Shown in pieces: positions 25,949 to 34,635 of a stretch of 64,000 bases of DNA (position 1 is the stretch's first letter; each line of letters starts with the position of its first letter). The notes below the pieces were generated by a model. It had not been told where the DNA came from, searched no databases, and saw only the letters and a list, made by a program, of their open reading frames with translations. Source of the DNA: Variovorax sp. OV700 (GTDB lineage Bacteria > Pseudomonadota > Gammaproteobacteria > Burkholderiales > Burkholderiaceae_C); NCBI RefSeq assembly GCF_900099805.1, contig NZ_FNDR01000015.1:62001-126000 (forward strand), read 5' to 3'. Both the position numbers and the translations under genes were made by a program.

Positions 25949-28900
25949 GCGAAGGCCGTTTCAATCTGTCGGCGCTGGCTGTCCGTGAGCGATCCATCAC
26001 GCTGTTTCTCATCTGCCTGATTTCGCTGGCAGGGCTGGTCGCATTCTTCAAGCTGGGCCGTGCGGAAGATCCGGCCTTCACGATCAAGGTGATGACCATC
26101 ATCACGGCCTGGCCGGGCGCCACCGCGCAGGAGATGCAGGACCAGGTCGCCGAGAAGCTCGAGAAGCGCCTGCAGGAGCTGCGCTACTACGATCGCACAG
26201 AGACCTACACGCGGCCCGGCCTGGCGTTCACGACCCTGACGCTGCTTGACAGCACGCCGCCGGCCCAGGTGCAGGAACAGTTCTACCAGGCGCGCAAGAA
26301 GCTCGGCGACGAAGCGAGCAACCTGCCGGCCGGCGTGATCGGCCCGATGATCAATGACGAGTACGCGGACGTCACCTTCGCCCTGTTCGCGCTCAAGGCC
26401 AGGGGAGAACCGCAGCGCGTGCTGGTGCGCGACGCCGAGACGCTGCGTCAGCGGCTGCTGCATGTGCCGGGCGTGAAGAAGGTCAACATCGCCGGTGAGC
26501 AGTCGGAGCGCATCTACGTCGAGTTCGCGCACGACCGGCTGGCGACTTTGGGCATCGGGCCGCAGGACGTGTTCGCCGCGCTCAACAGCCAGAACGCGCT
26601 CAGCCCTGCGGGGTCCGTGGAAACCAGCGGCCCGCAGGTGTTCATTCGGCTGGACGGCCCATTCGACACCCTGCAGAAGATCCGCGACACGCCCGTGGTC
26701 GCGCAGGGCCGCACCCTGAAGTTGTCGGATGTGGCCACGGTCAGGCGCGGCTACGAAGACCCGGCCACCTTCATGATCCGCAGCGGCGGCGAGCCGGCGC
26801 TGCTGGTGGGCGTCGTCATGCGGGAAGGCTGGAACGGGCTCGACCTGGGCAAGGCGCTGGAGGTGGAAGCCCGCGCCATCAACGTCGAGCTGCCCCTGGG
26901 CCTGAGCTTCACCAAGGTCACGGACCAGTCGGTGAACATCAGCGCATCGGTCGACGAGTTCATGGTCAAGTTCTTTGCGGCCTTGCTGGTCGTCATGCTG
27001 GTGAGCTTCCTGAGCATGGGCTGGCGTGCGGGCCTGGTGGTGGCCGCCGCGGTGCCGCTGACCCTGGCGGTGGTCTTCGTCGTGATGGCCGCGACCGGCA
27101 AGAACTTCGACCGCATCACGCTCGGCTCGCTAATCCTCGCGCTCGGCTTGCTGGTGGACGACGCCATCATTGCCATCGAAATGATGGTGGTGAAGATCGA
27201 GGAGGGCTACAGCCATGTGGCCGCGTCCGCCTATGCCTGGAGCCACACGGCAGCGCCGATGCTCTCGGGCACGCTGGTCACCGCCGTCGGCTTCATGCCC
27301 AACGGTTTTGCGCCGTCGACTGCGGGCGAGTACACCAGCAACATGTTCTGGATCGTCGGCATCGCGCTGATTGCATCCTGGGTGGTCGCCGTGGTGTTCA
27401 CGCCTTATTTGGGCGTCAAGCTGCTGCCGAACTTCAAGAAGATCGAAGGCGGCCATGCCGCGATCTACGACACGCCGCGCTACAACCGGCTGCGCCGCGT
27501 GCTGGCGCGCGTCATCGCGCGCAAGTGGTTGGTGGCGGGAGCGGTCGTCGGCCTCTTTGTGGTATCGATCCTCGGCATGGGCGTGGTCAAGAAGCAGTTC
27601 TTTCCGATCTCCGACCGCCCTGAAGTCCTGGTCGAAGTGCAGATGCCCTACGGCACCTCGATCACGCAGACCAGCGACGCGACGGCCAAGGTGGAGACCT
27701 GGCTGTCCACGCAGCCGGAGGCCCAGATCGTCACCTCCTACATCGGACAGGGCGCCCCCCGCTTCTTTTTCGCGATGGGGCCCGAACTGCCCGACCCGTC
27801 GTTCGCCAAGATCGTGGTGCGCACCGCCAGCCAGGAGGAGCGCGAAGCGCTGAAGCACCGGTTGCGTCAGGCCGTTGCCGACGGCCTCGCGTCCGAGGCG
27901 CGGGTGCGCGTGACCCAGCTCGTGTTCGGGCCGTACTCGCCGTTCCCCGTGGCCTACCGTGTCTCCGGGCCCGATGCGAACGAGCTGCGCAAGATCTCGG
28001 CGGAGGTGCGGCAGGTGATGAATGCCAGCCCGATGATGCGCACCGTCAGCACCGACTGGGGCACCCGCACGCCCACGCTGCACTTCACCCTGAAACAGGA
28101 CCGCCTGCAGGCCGTGGGGCTGAGCTCCAGCGCCGTGGCGCAGCAACTGCAGTTCCTCCTGAGCGGCGTGCCGGTGACCACCGTGCGCGAGGACATCCGC
28201 ACCGTGCAGGTGGTGGCCCGCTCGGCCGGCAGCACCCGGCTCGATCCCGCGAAGCTCGTGGACTTCACGCTCGCCGGTGCCGGTGGCCAGCGCATTCCGC
28301 TGTCGCAGGTCGGCGAGGTCTCGGTGCGCATGGAAGAACCTGTCATGCGGCGACGCGACCGCATGCCCACGATCACGGTGCAGGGCGACATCGCCGAGGG
28401 GCTGCAGCCCCCCGACGTATCGACCGCGATCACCGCGCAGTTGCAGCCGCTGATGCAGAAGCTGCCGGCCGGCTACCGCATCGTCGAGGCCGGCTCCATC
28501 GAGGAGTCGGAGAAGGCGACCCAGGCGATGCTGCCGCTGTTCCCGATCATGCTGGCGATCACGCTCCTCATCATTATTTTCCAGGTGCGCTCGATCTCCG
28601 CGATGGTCATGGTGTTTCTCACCAGCCCGCTCGGGTTGATCGGCGTCGTGCCGACCTTGCTGCTGTTCCAGCAGCCCTTCGGCATCAATGCGCTCGTAGG
28701 GCTCATCGCGCTGTCGGGCATCCTGATGCGCAACACGCTGATCCTGCTCGGGCAGATCCACCACAACCAGCAGGAAGGACTCGACCCGTTCCATGCGGTC
28801 GTCGAGGCGACCGTGCAGCGTGCCCGCCCTGTGATCCTCACGGCGCTCGCGGCAATTCTCGCGTTCATTCCGCTGACGCACTCGGTGTTCTGGGGCGCGC

Positions 28901-29022
28901 TCGCCTACACCTTGATCGGCGGCACCTTCGCGGGGACGATCCTGACGCTGGTGTTCTTGCCGGCGATGTATTCGATCTGGTTTCGGATCAAACCCGGCAA
29001 TGCGGCCCAGCCCGCGCACTGA
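25945..29022 (+). CDS. RND efflux inner-membrane pump
   Basis: This full-length 1,025-residue AcrB/MexF-type transporter has twelve predicted helices and two large periplasmic loops. The proton-relay acidic pair is D405/D406 in LGLLVDDAIIAIEMM, matching D407/D408 of AcrB. Other family segments include FFPISDRPEVLVEVQMPYGTS and the late NTLILLGQIHHNQQEG region. It would export lipophilic compounds by proton antiport as a trimer. It begins within the adaptor stop codon and is followed 40 bases later by an SDR gene, probably on the same message. Confidence 0.93.
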   Translation: MSEGRFNLSALAVRERSITLFLICLISLAGLVAFFKLGRAEDPAFTIKVMTIITAWPGATAQEMQDQVAEKLEKRLQELRYYDRTETYTRPGLAFTTLTLLDSTPPAQVQEQFYQARKKLGDEASNLPAGVIGPMINDEYADVTFALFALKARGEPQRVLVRDAETLRQRLLHVPGVKKVNIAGEQSERIYVEFAHDRLATLGIGPQDVFAALNSQNALSPAGSVETSGPQVFIRLDGPFDTLQKIRDTPVVAQGRTLKLSDVATVRRGYEDPATFMIRSGGEPALLVGVVMREGWNGLDLGKALEVEARAINVELPLGLSFTKVTDQSVNISASVDEFMVKFFAALLVVMLVSFLSMGWRAGLVVAAAVPLTLAVVFVVMAATGKNFDRITLGSLILALGLLVDDAIIAIEMMVVKIEEGYSHVAASAYAWSHTAAPMLSGTLVTAVGFMPNGFAPSTAGEYTSNMFWIVGIALIASWVVAVVFTPYLGVKLLPNFKKIEGGHAAIYDTPRYNRLRRVLARVIARKWLVAGAVVGLFVVSILGMGVVKKQFFPISDRPEVLVEVQMPYGTSITQTSDATAKVETWLSTQPEAQIVTSYIGQGAPRFFFAMGPELPDPSFAKIVVRTASQEEREALKHRLRQAVADGLASEARVRVTQLVFGPYSPFPVAYRVSGPDANELRKISAEVRQVMNASPMMRTVSTDWGTRTPTLHFTLKQDRLQAVGLSSSAVAQQLQFLLSGVPVTTVREDIRTVQVVARSAGSTRLDPAKLVDFTLAGAGGQRIPLSQVGEVSVRMEEPVMRRRDRMPTITVQGDIAEGLQPPDVSTAITAQLQPLMQKLPAGYRIVEAGSIEESEKATQAMLPLFPIMLAITLLIIIFQVRSISAMVMVFLTSPLGLIGVVPTLLLFQQPFGINALVGLIALSGILMRNTLILLGQIHHNQQEGLDPFHAVVEATVQRARPVILTALAAILAFIPLTHSVFWGALAYTLIGGTFAGTILTLVFLPAMYSIWFRIKPGNAAQPAH

Positions 29023-29062
29023 TGCGCCTTATCACCATTCATTGAGACCGAAGGAACCAGTC

Positions 29063-29875
29063 ATGTCGAGTTCATCAGTTGTAGTCGTAACGGGCGCATC
29101 CTCGGGCATCGGACGCGCCGCTGCGGAAATGTTCGTGGCGCGAGGCTGCCGGGTGTTCGGCACCGTGCGCGACCTGCGCAAGGCGCCCGCGCTGCCCGGT
29201 GTCGAGTTCGTCGAGATGGACGTTCGCGAAGAAGGCTCGGTTCAGAGGGGCATCGAATCCGTCATCGACCGGGCCACGCGCATCGACCTGCTGGTCAACA
29301 ACGCGGGGATGATGATGATCGGCGCGGTCGAGGAAACCTCGACGGCCGAGGCTGCGCAGCTGTTCGACACCAACGTCTTTGGCATGCTGCGCGTGACGCG
29401 CGCGGTGCTCCCGTACATGCGCGAGAAGCGCCGCGGGCGAATCGTCAACGTCAGCTCCGTGCTCGGTGTGCTTCCGGCCCCGTACATGGGCCTGTATTCA
29501 GCCACCAAGCACGCGGTGGAAGGGCTGTCGGAGTCGCTGGACCATGAGGTGCGCCAGTTCGGCATTCGCGCGACGCTGGTGCAGCCGGCCTTCACCCGCA
29601 CCAACCTCGATGTCAACGCGCCCCGTGTCAAGGCGCGGATCGCGGGCTATGACCGCGAACGCGACCTGGTGGCGCTCTCCGTGGCCGACAGCGTGAGCAG
29701 TGCGCCCGCGCCGCACGGCGTGGCAAGCACCATCGTCGAAGCGGCGCTCGGCCCATGGCGCATGCGCTGCACGCCGCCAGGGGAGGCGTCTCTGCTGACG
29801 AAATTGCGCCGCTTCATGCCGGCGGGACCGGTGGATGCGAGCCTGAGAAAAAAGCTCGGGCTCGGCCCTTCCTGA
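29063..29875 (+). CDS. SDR-family oxidoreductase (classical)
   Basis: This 270-residue short-chain dehydrogenase has the intact classical set: TGASSGIG (10-17), NNAG and a YSATK active site with its Ser upstream (VNVSSVLG). ATG 29063 has AAGGA 8 bases upstream and is preferred over an earlier frame opening inside the pump gene. It follows the RND pump by 40 bases, so it may modify the same compounds the pump exports, though SDRs are too diverse for a specific claim. The protein ends KKLGLGPS. Confidence 0.87.
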   Translation: MSSSSVVVVTGASSGIGRAAAEMFVARGCRVFGTVRDLRKAPALPGVEFVEMDVREEGSVQRGIESVIDRATRIDLLVNNAGMMMIGAVEETSTAEAAQLFDTNVFGMLRVTRAVLPYMREKRRGRIVNVSSVLGVLPAPYMGLYSATKHAVEGLSESLDHEVRQFGIRATLVQPAFTRTNLDVNAPRVKARIAGYDRERDLVALSVADSVSSAPAPHGVASTIVEAALGPWRMRCTPPGEASLLTKLRRFMPAGPVDASLRKKLGLGPS

Positions 29876-30054
29876 GCAGTTGCTCTGCCGCGCAACGAAG
29901 GAGAATATCGTGGACAGCCTGGATCGCGGCGCTCGAGCGCCGCTTCGGCGTGCGGTGAGCGGGTCAAAATCCAACCCTGTCGGCAGGCCCAGCAAAGCGC
30001 ACACTGCCGACAAGTTAACTCCATATCGCGGCGGACCCCGAGGTCACCGAAAAC

Positions 30055-30732
30055 ATGATCACCTTGCACCACTGCGTCAGCGCACGCTCGTTCCGGCCTC
30101 TCTGGATGCTCGAAGAGATCGGGCTTTCCTATGATCTCAAGATGATGCCCTTTCCGCCGCGCGTGCTGTCTCGGTCGTATCTCGAGGTCAACCCGCTTGG
30201 CACGGTGCCGATGCTGTCCGACGGCGTCATGCGAATGACCGAATCGGCCGCGATCTGCCAGTACCTGGCCGCGCGATTCTCGGCGGGCCAACTGGATGTA
30301 GGTTGCGGCGAGCCGGACTTCGGGCCGTACCTCAACTACCTTCATTTCGGCGAGGCGACCTTGACCTTTCCGCAGACGCTCGTGTTGCGGTACGCACACT
30401 TCGAGCTGGCGGATCGAAAACAGCCGCAGGTCGCCGACGACTATGCCAAGTGGTTCCTGGCGCGCCTGCGAACGCTGGAGCCGCTGCTCGCCGAGCGCGA
30501 CTACCTCTGTGCGGGGCGCTTCACTGCGGCGGACGTGTCGGTCGGCTATGCGTTGTTGCTGGCCGAGCATCTGGGCTTGGGAGAGCGCTTCACACCCTCG
30601 GTGGCAGCTTACTGGGAGCGTCTGCAGGCGCGACCTGGCTTCAAGGCGGCGATGGCGGCGCAATCGCAGGCTGCCAAGGCGCAGGGTGTCTCGGCGACCC
30701 CCGCACCCGACGTCAGATCCGATAGACCTTGA
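30055..30732 (+). CDS. Glutathione S-transferase family protein
   Basis: The 225-residue protein has an N-terminal thioredoxin-like GST domain (ITLHHCVSARSFRPLWMLEEIGLSYDL) with the cis-Pro and TESAAI glutathione-contact segment (GTVPMLSDG... TESAAICQYL). A C-terminal helical domain contains FTAADVSVGYALLLAEHLGL. It lies 179 bases after the SDR. That gap contains an 18-base perfect palindrome (29927-29944) but no gene. Role and substrate are unknown; GSTs next to efflux genes often serve detoxification. Confidence 0.85.
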   Translation: MITLHHCVSARSFRPLWMLEEIGLSYDLKMMPFPPRVLSRSYLEVNPLGTVPMLSDGVMRMTESAAICQYLAARFSAGQLDVGCGEPDFGPYLNYLHFGEATLTFPQTLVLRYAHFELADRKQPQVADDYAKWFLARLRTLEPLLAERDYLCAGRFTAADVSVGYALLLAEHLGLGERFTPSVAAYWERLQARPGFKAAMAAQSQAAKAQGVSATPAPDVRSDRP

Positions 30733-30930
30733 CGGGCGAGCGCGGCCCCCATCCATCAAGAGCGCTCCTATTCTGCTGGCTGCTTCAGGCAGCGGGCGCA
30801 GCGAGCGGCATGCGTGGACCCGCCGCGGCTGCGCGCCGGTGAACAGGACAACGTAGCGCACCGCGCATGACTACGACCTGACGCTGTGTTTGGGTGACAA
30901 CGCTGCGCGCACTTTGCTCGAGGCCATGAG

Positions 30931-30945
30931 TGATTCTCGTTATCA
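30931..30945. promoter_or_regulatory. Fur-box-like site upstream of the flavin cassette
   Basis: TGATTCTCGTTATCA matches the 7-1-7 Fur consensus TGATAAT-N-ATTATCA at 11 of 14 arm positions. Its first nine bases recur 24 bases downstream (30955-30963). It sits about 40 bases before the DUF6662-like gene. The rest of the 250-base gap after the GST gene shows nothing recognisable. Confidence 0.5.
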
Positions 30946-30982
30946 TTTTTGGCTTGATTCTCGAGTGAAAAGAAACGCCACC

Positions 30983-31900
30983 ATGCCCCTCCTACCTCGC
31001 CTGTCGGGCTGCCTGATCCTGCTCGCACTGGGGTGCGGATTGAATGCCACCGCCTTTGCCGAAGAAAGCCAGTTCGGGTACGTCTACACGACGGACCTGT
31101 TGCCCAAAGGGGCCAAGGAAATCGAACAATGGGCGACCTGGCGCAACAAGAAAATATCGGGGGTCTACGATCAGCTCGAGGGTCGCACCGAGTTCGAATA
31201 CGGCGTGTCCGACCGGCTCCAGGTGGCCTTCTACGCCAACTATGCGTGGGCTCGTGCCTATCACAACGGACCCGACGGAGCGACAACGCCGCCCGAACAG
31301 TTTGCCGACAAGGATGTGGGCGCCGACGCGCACTGGAGCGCCAAGCGCTTCGTTGGCGTGTCCGGCGAGGCGATCTACCGCGTGCTCAGCCCCTACACCG
31401 ACGGCGTGGGTCTGGCGTTCTATGTGGAGCCCACGGTGGGCCCCTCGTTCAGGGAACTGGAAACCAAGATCATCCTGCAGAAGAACTTTCTGGACGACAG
31501 GCTGACCACTGCTTTCAACTTCACCTATGCGCCTGAGTGGCGATACCTGGACGACGCCAGCACCACTTCGGGCAGAAGCTGGCAGCACGAGACCGACATC
31601 AATTTCAATGCGGCCTTGTCCTATCGCTTCGCACCGAATTGGTCGGCCGGATTCGAGTTCGTCAATGAACACGAATACAACAGCTACCTCTTCAAGAACC
31701 AATCGAACAGCGGCTACTACCTCGGCCCAGTCATCCACTACGGCGGGAAAAACTTCTTCATCACGGCAACGTTCCTGGAGCAGTTGCCTTGGGCAAAAGC
31801 TCACTCGGATACGGTGGCAGGCTCCCTCATCGGCGGCCGGGTCTTCGACAACGACTTTGAGCGGTATCGACTCCGCGTCAAGGCCGGCTACTATTTTTGA
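30983..31900 (+). CDS. DUF6662-like outer-membrane beta-barrel protein
   Basis: The 305-residue protein has a signal peptide (ending NATAFA) and then FGYVYTTDLLPKGAKEIEQW, which I recognise from the DUF6662 family. The remainder is alternating, aromatic-rich strands (FEYGVSDRLQVAFYANY, FNAALSYRFAPNWSAGFEF) ending in Tyr-Phe (KAGYYF), a typical outer-membrane barrel terminus. ATG 30983 starts the signal peptide. It heads a cassette with FMN-binding, ApbE and membrane proteins, so it may be the outer-membrane partner of a flavin-based electron-transfer chain. The function is not experimentally known to me. Confidence 0.75.
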   Translation: MPLLPRLSGCLILLALGCGLNATAFAEESQFGYVYTTDLLPKGAKEIEQWATWRNKKISGVYDQLEGRTEFEYGVSDRLQVAFYANYAWARAYHNGPDGATTPPEQFADKDVGADAHWSAKRFVGVSGEAIYRVLSPYTDGVGLAFYVEPTVGPSFRELETKIILQKNFLDDRLTTAFNFTYAPEWRYLDDASTTSGRSWQHETDINFNAALSYRFAPNWSAGFEFVNEHEYNSYLFKNQSNSGYYLGPVIHYGGKNFFITATFLEQLPWAKAHSDTVAGSLIGGRVFDNDFERYRLRVKAGYYF

Positions 31901-31911
31901 CGGAACACGGC

Positions 31912-32427
31912 ATGAAGCTCAATCAATGGGCGTGGCTTCCACTGGCCGCAATCTCCACGTCGGTCTATGCGACGACCTATTTCACCACCGAAGAAGCCCA
32001 GCAGGCGATTTTTGCTGGTGAGAAGCTGACGCCGGCGTTCATCACGCTGACCGATCAGCAGGCCAGGAAAATCGAGGACACCACCGACGTCAACGTGCGG
32101 CACAAGGAGATCAAGGCCTGGAAGGCCAGCGGCGGCGGATGGTTCATCCTCGACGAGGTGGTGGGCAAGCACGAGTTCATCACCTATGCCGTGGGACTGA
32201 ATGCCGACGGCAGCGTCAGGCAGATCGAAATCGTCGACTACCGCGAGTCCTATGGCTACGAGGTGCGCAACCCCGATTGGCGCAAGCAGTTCACGGGCAA
32301 GACCTCCGCAGCGCCTCTCAAGCTGGAGCAGGACATACACAACATCAGTGGCGCGACGCTGTCAGCCAGGCACGTGACCGACGGCGTCAAGCGTGTGCTG
32401 GCCACCTATGCCATTGCGCTCAAGTAG
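31912..32427 (+). CDS. FMN-binding domain protein, predicted covalent flavinylation at Thr149
   Basis: This 171-residue exported protein (signal ending SVYA) has the FMN-binding domain layout, ending in ISGATLSARHV. In this family the Thr of S/D-G-A-T (here T149) receives FMN by a phosphoester bond from ApbE, which is encoded next door. It would act as a periplasmic one- or two-electron carrier. The gene follows the barrel gene by 11 bases and overlaps the ApbE start by about 20 bases. ATG 31912 is chosen over a TTG five codons upstream. Confidence 0.85.
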   Translation: MKLNQWAWLPLAAISTSVYATTYFTTEEAQQAIFAGEKLTPAFITLTDQQARKIEDTTDVNVRHKEIKAWKASGGGWFILDEVVGKHEFITYAVGLNADGSVRQIEIVDYRESYGYEVRNPDWRKQFTGKTSAAPLKLEQDIHNISGATLSARHVTDGVKRVLATYAIALK

Positions 32428-33307
32428 TCTGCGCCGCGCGAGGCCGCTGCTCGGGACCTTGGTCGAGATCGCCGCGACCGGCGCATCGGCCAGCCTGCCG
32501 GCGGCGCTCGACGCGGCATTCGCGGCCATCGAGCGGATCGATCGGCTCATGAGTTTCCATGCGCCGCACAGCGATGTTTCCAGGATCAATGCCGCCGATG
32601 CCGGATGCGAGATCGGCGTCGATCCGCACACCTCCCACGTCCTGCATTTCGCCCGGACGCTGAGCGAACTGTCGAACGGCGCCTTCGACGTCACGATCGC
32701 CGACGTATTGATGCGCGACGACTTCCTGCCGCGGCAAGACGGCGTCGTGGCGGATACCGCCGCGGCGGCCACTTTTCGTGACCTGGTGCTGCTGCCCGAC
32801 GATCGCGTCCGCTGGCGCCGCAAGGGATGGATCGACCTGGGCGGCATTGCCAAGGGGTATGCCGTCGATTGCGCCATCGGCGCGCTGCGTGCTCATGGCC
32901 TGGCGAGCGGCGTCGTCAACGCCGGCGGCGACCTGCGCTTCTTCGGCGAGCCGCAGCCGATTCATGTGCGCCATCCCGATGCGCCGGCTTCGCTGGTGCC
33001 GGTGGGCGTTTTCAGCGATTGCGCCGTGGCCACGTCCAGTGGCTATTTCTCGGAGCGGATGTCCGGCGGCGGCGTGACGGAGCCGTTGGTCGACCCTGTG
33101 CGCCGCGCGTGTGTCCGCTGGCGGCAAAGTGTCACGGTCGTTGCACCCGAGGGCATGACGGCCGACGCGTTGACGAAGATCGTGCGGCTCGCAGCGCAGG
33201 CCGCGCCGGGCATCCTCGAACGCTTTCGCGCGCAGGCCATCGTGATCGACAGCCGGGGGATGCGGCAATGCGGCGTCGGGATGCCGGCCGAGGCAACCGC
33301 TGCGTGA
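32408..33307 (+). CDS. apbE: FAD:protein FMN transferase (ApbE)
   Basis: The 299-residue protein begins RRARPLLGTLVEI, the usual ApbE start. It has DLGGIAKGYAVD (143-154), NAGGDLRFFG (171-180) and the metal-binding TADALTK (251-257). ApbE transfers FMN from FAD to a Thr of the target motif with Mg2+. No lipoprotein or Sec signal is visible, which is odd because most act outside the cytoplasm; an upstream start cannot add one. Its natural target is the neighbouring SGAT protein. It overlaps both neighbours (20 bases upstream, GTGA downstream). Confidence 0.88.
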   Translation: MPLRSSSLRRARPLLGTLVEIAATGASASLPAALDAAFAAIERIDRLMSFHAPHSDVSRINAADAGCEIGVDPHTSHVLHFARTLSELSNGAFDVTIADVLMRDDFLPRQDGVVADTAAAATFRDLVLLPDDRVRWRRKGWIDLGGIAKGYAVDCAIGALRAHGLASGVVNAGGDLRFFGEPQPIHVRHPDAPASLVPVGVFSDCAVATSSGYFSERMSGGGVTEPLVDPVRRACVRWRQSVTVVAPEGMTADALTKIVRLAAQAAPGILERFRAQAIVIDSRGMRQCGVGMPAEATAA

Positions 33308-33768
33308 GGCCACCACATCTTCACCACGGCTGGCCACAGCCTGTTCGGCTGGGCCGCAGGCATGAGCGCTGGGTCTACGGGATGGCGGGCCTGCTGTTGC
33401 TGTCGGGCGCGGGTTGGCTGGTCGCCCACTACTTCCTCGCGATCTCGGGCGAATTCGGAGACCTGCATCATCCCTCCGAGCCGTGGTGGCTGCGCCTTCA
33501 CGGCGCGGCAGCCATGGGCTTCCTGGTAATCGTCGGCACGGTGCTGCTGAACCACGTCGTGCGTGCGTGGCACCTGCGCAAGAATCACAAGAGCGGGCTT
33601 GTCTTCCTGGGGCTACTGGGCGCAATGGTCCTGACGGGCTACGCGCTCTATTACTTCGGCGGCGAAGAGGCCCGGCCCTGGATCAGCAAGGTCCATTGGA
33701 TCGCAGGGCTCGCGTCGGCCGCGGGCCTGCCGATCCATGTCGCGCTGGGGCGGCGCCGCAAGAAGTGA
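33304..33768 (+). CDS. Four-helix, His-rich membrane protein (DUF4405/cytochrome b-like)
   Basis: The 154-residue protein is predicted to have four helices (about 23-44, 63-88, 96-117, 127-147). Histidines lie in or near them (H42, H66, H84, H131, H145), a pattern compatible with heme or quinone binding. GTG 33304 overlaps the ApbE stop (GTGA), strongly tying it to the cassette. Small membrane proteins of this sort accompany FMN-binding proteins and ApbE in reported flavinylation clusters, where they pass electrons across the inner membrane. Heme ligation here is my inference. Confidence 0.75.
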   Translation: MRPPHLHHGWPQPVRLGRRHERWVYGMAGLLLLSGAGWLVAHYFLAISGEFGDLHHPSEPWWLRLHGAAAMGFLVIVGTVLLNHVVRAWHLRKNHKSGLVFLGLLGAMVLTGYALYYFGGEEARPWISKVHWIAGLASAAGLPIHVALGRRRKK

Positions 33769-33861
33769 GTCGCTGGCGGCGATGTCAGCCAGCTCCGGCC
33801 AGTGCCACCCCGCAAAGGGCCGCGCCGACCTGCAAGAGTGGCGTGCGCATCCCCTGGTCGT

Positions 33862-34167
33862 TCAAGTGCGCTGACCGGCGAGCGTTGGGAAAGCCACACG
33901 ATGACGAGGCTCGACGCCAACGCGCATCCCCTGATGTGGCCGACTGGAAAAGCCGTCGTCTGTTCCGCAGTAGCGGGCCACGGCGCGTCCCAGATGCGTG
34001 ATCTCGTTCACTGTCGCGCGGGGCGGTGCTGCGCCGTGCGGTGGTGAGAATGCCACCTTGATGTATCCGGCATCTTCCAGGTGCTTCAATTGATCGATGA
34101 CAGAGTCGCCCCAGAACTGCATCGGCAGTCGCGCAGCCAGGACTTGGGTGAACAGCGTGTGTCCCAT
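33862..34167 (-). CDS. Small winged-helix-like protein, possibly frameshifted
   Basis: This 101-residue protein has an N-terminal half (LFTQVLAARLP, VIDQLKHLEDAGYIKVAF, ATVNEITHLGRAVARY) that resembles its neighbour at 34194-34469 and has the helix-turn-helix-wing rhythm of small DNA-binding proteins. GGAAAGG lies just before the ATG. After about residue 72 the sequence looks random. The other two frames show hydrophobic stretches (ASSLVIVWL near 33910 and LLQVGAALCGVALAGAG ending at 33785). A longer protein with membrane helices may therefore have been broken by two frameshifts. The 93 bases to the convergent membrane-protein gene hold nothing else. Confidence 0.5.
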   Translation of the reverse strand: MGHTLFTQVLAARLPMQFWGDSVIDQLKHLEDAGYIKVAFSPPHGAAPPRATVNEITHLGRAVARYCGTDDGFSSRPHQGMRVGVEPRHRVAFPTLAGQRT

Positions 34168-34193
34168 GTGCCTTTCCAGTCTTCAATCCTGGA

Positions 34194-34469
34194 TCACATC
34201 AATCGCGCTCCGCGAGCAAATCGCATCGAGGTATGCGCGAAGTTGCGAATGTCGCCCAGCTTCGCGATCTCGGCGAGGCCCTCGTCGGTGATGCTCTCCA
34301 CCGTTGCCATCGAGGCCTGGGCGTACCGCCCCGCGGGCTGAAGCGCTGTAATCCTGGCTTCGATCAACCCCGTGGCCATGAGCACGGACACATGTCGAAC
34401 TTCTTCCGGCTCAACGACCTGCACCGGTAGTTGGGTGTGGAGAAGTCTCATCAAGAACGAGAGCGGCAT
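34194..34469 (-). CDS. Small winged-helix-like protein
   Basis: The 91-residue protein starts MPLSFLMRLLHTQLPVQV and contains EEVRHVSVLMATGLIEARI followed by SMATVESITDEGLAEIAKLG. This alternation of helices and a short beta wing is like small winged-helix proteins. It shares this layout with the next gene 26 bases downstream, so the two look like tandem paralogues. GGAGGA precedes the ATG by 6 bases. A perfect CRP-type site lies about 120 bases upstream. I do not recognise a named family; a DNA-binding role is inferred only from the pattern. Confidence 0.6.
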   Translation of the reverse strand: MPLSFLMRLLHTQLPVQVVEPEEVRHVSVLMATGLIEARITALQPAGRYAQASMATVESITDEGLAEIAKLGDIRNFAHTSMRFARGARLM

Positions 34470-34590
34470 TCGGTCCTCCGGGTGCCGGCGAGCGATGCCC
34501 CAAAATGTGCCGGCTTGTTTTGGGAGGGAAAGTGTGTTCTCGCGTGCGACAGGTCGCAACCGGGCATATCTGCAAGCGCGGGGCTAAATT

Positions 34591-34606
34591 TGTGAAATAC
34601 ATCACA
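34591..34606. promoter_or_regulatory. Perfect CRP/FNR-superfamily consensus palindrome
   Basis: TGTGA-N6-TCACA (TGTGAAATACATCACA) matches the CRP consensus exactly, in an AT-rich island. It lies between the end of the DUF971 gene and the start of the winged-helix-like pair on the minus strand, about 120 bases before the latter. The rest of this 166-base gap shows no gene. Confidence 0.65.
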
Positions 34607-34635
34607 TTTGCCGACATTTTCAGGTGGAGAGATGC

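Noticed and set aside
29927..29944. Perfect palindrome GCGGCGCTCGAGCGCCGC between the SDR and GST genes
   Set aside because: It has no loop, no following T run and no second copy nearby. It could be an operator, but nothing else supports this.
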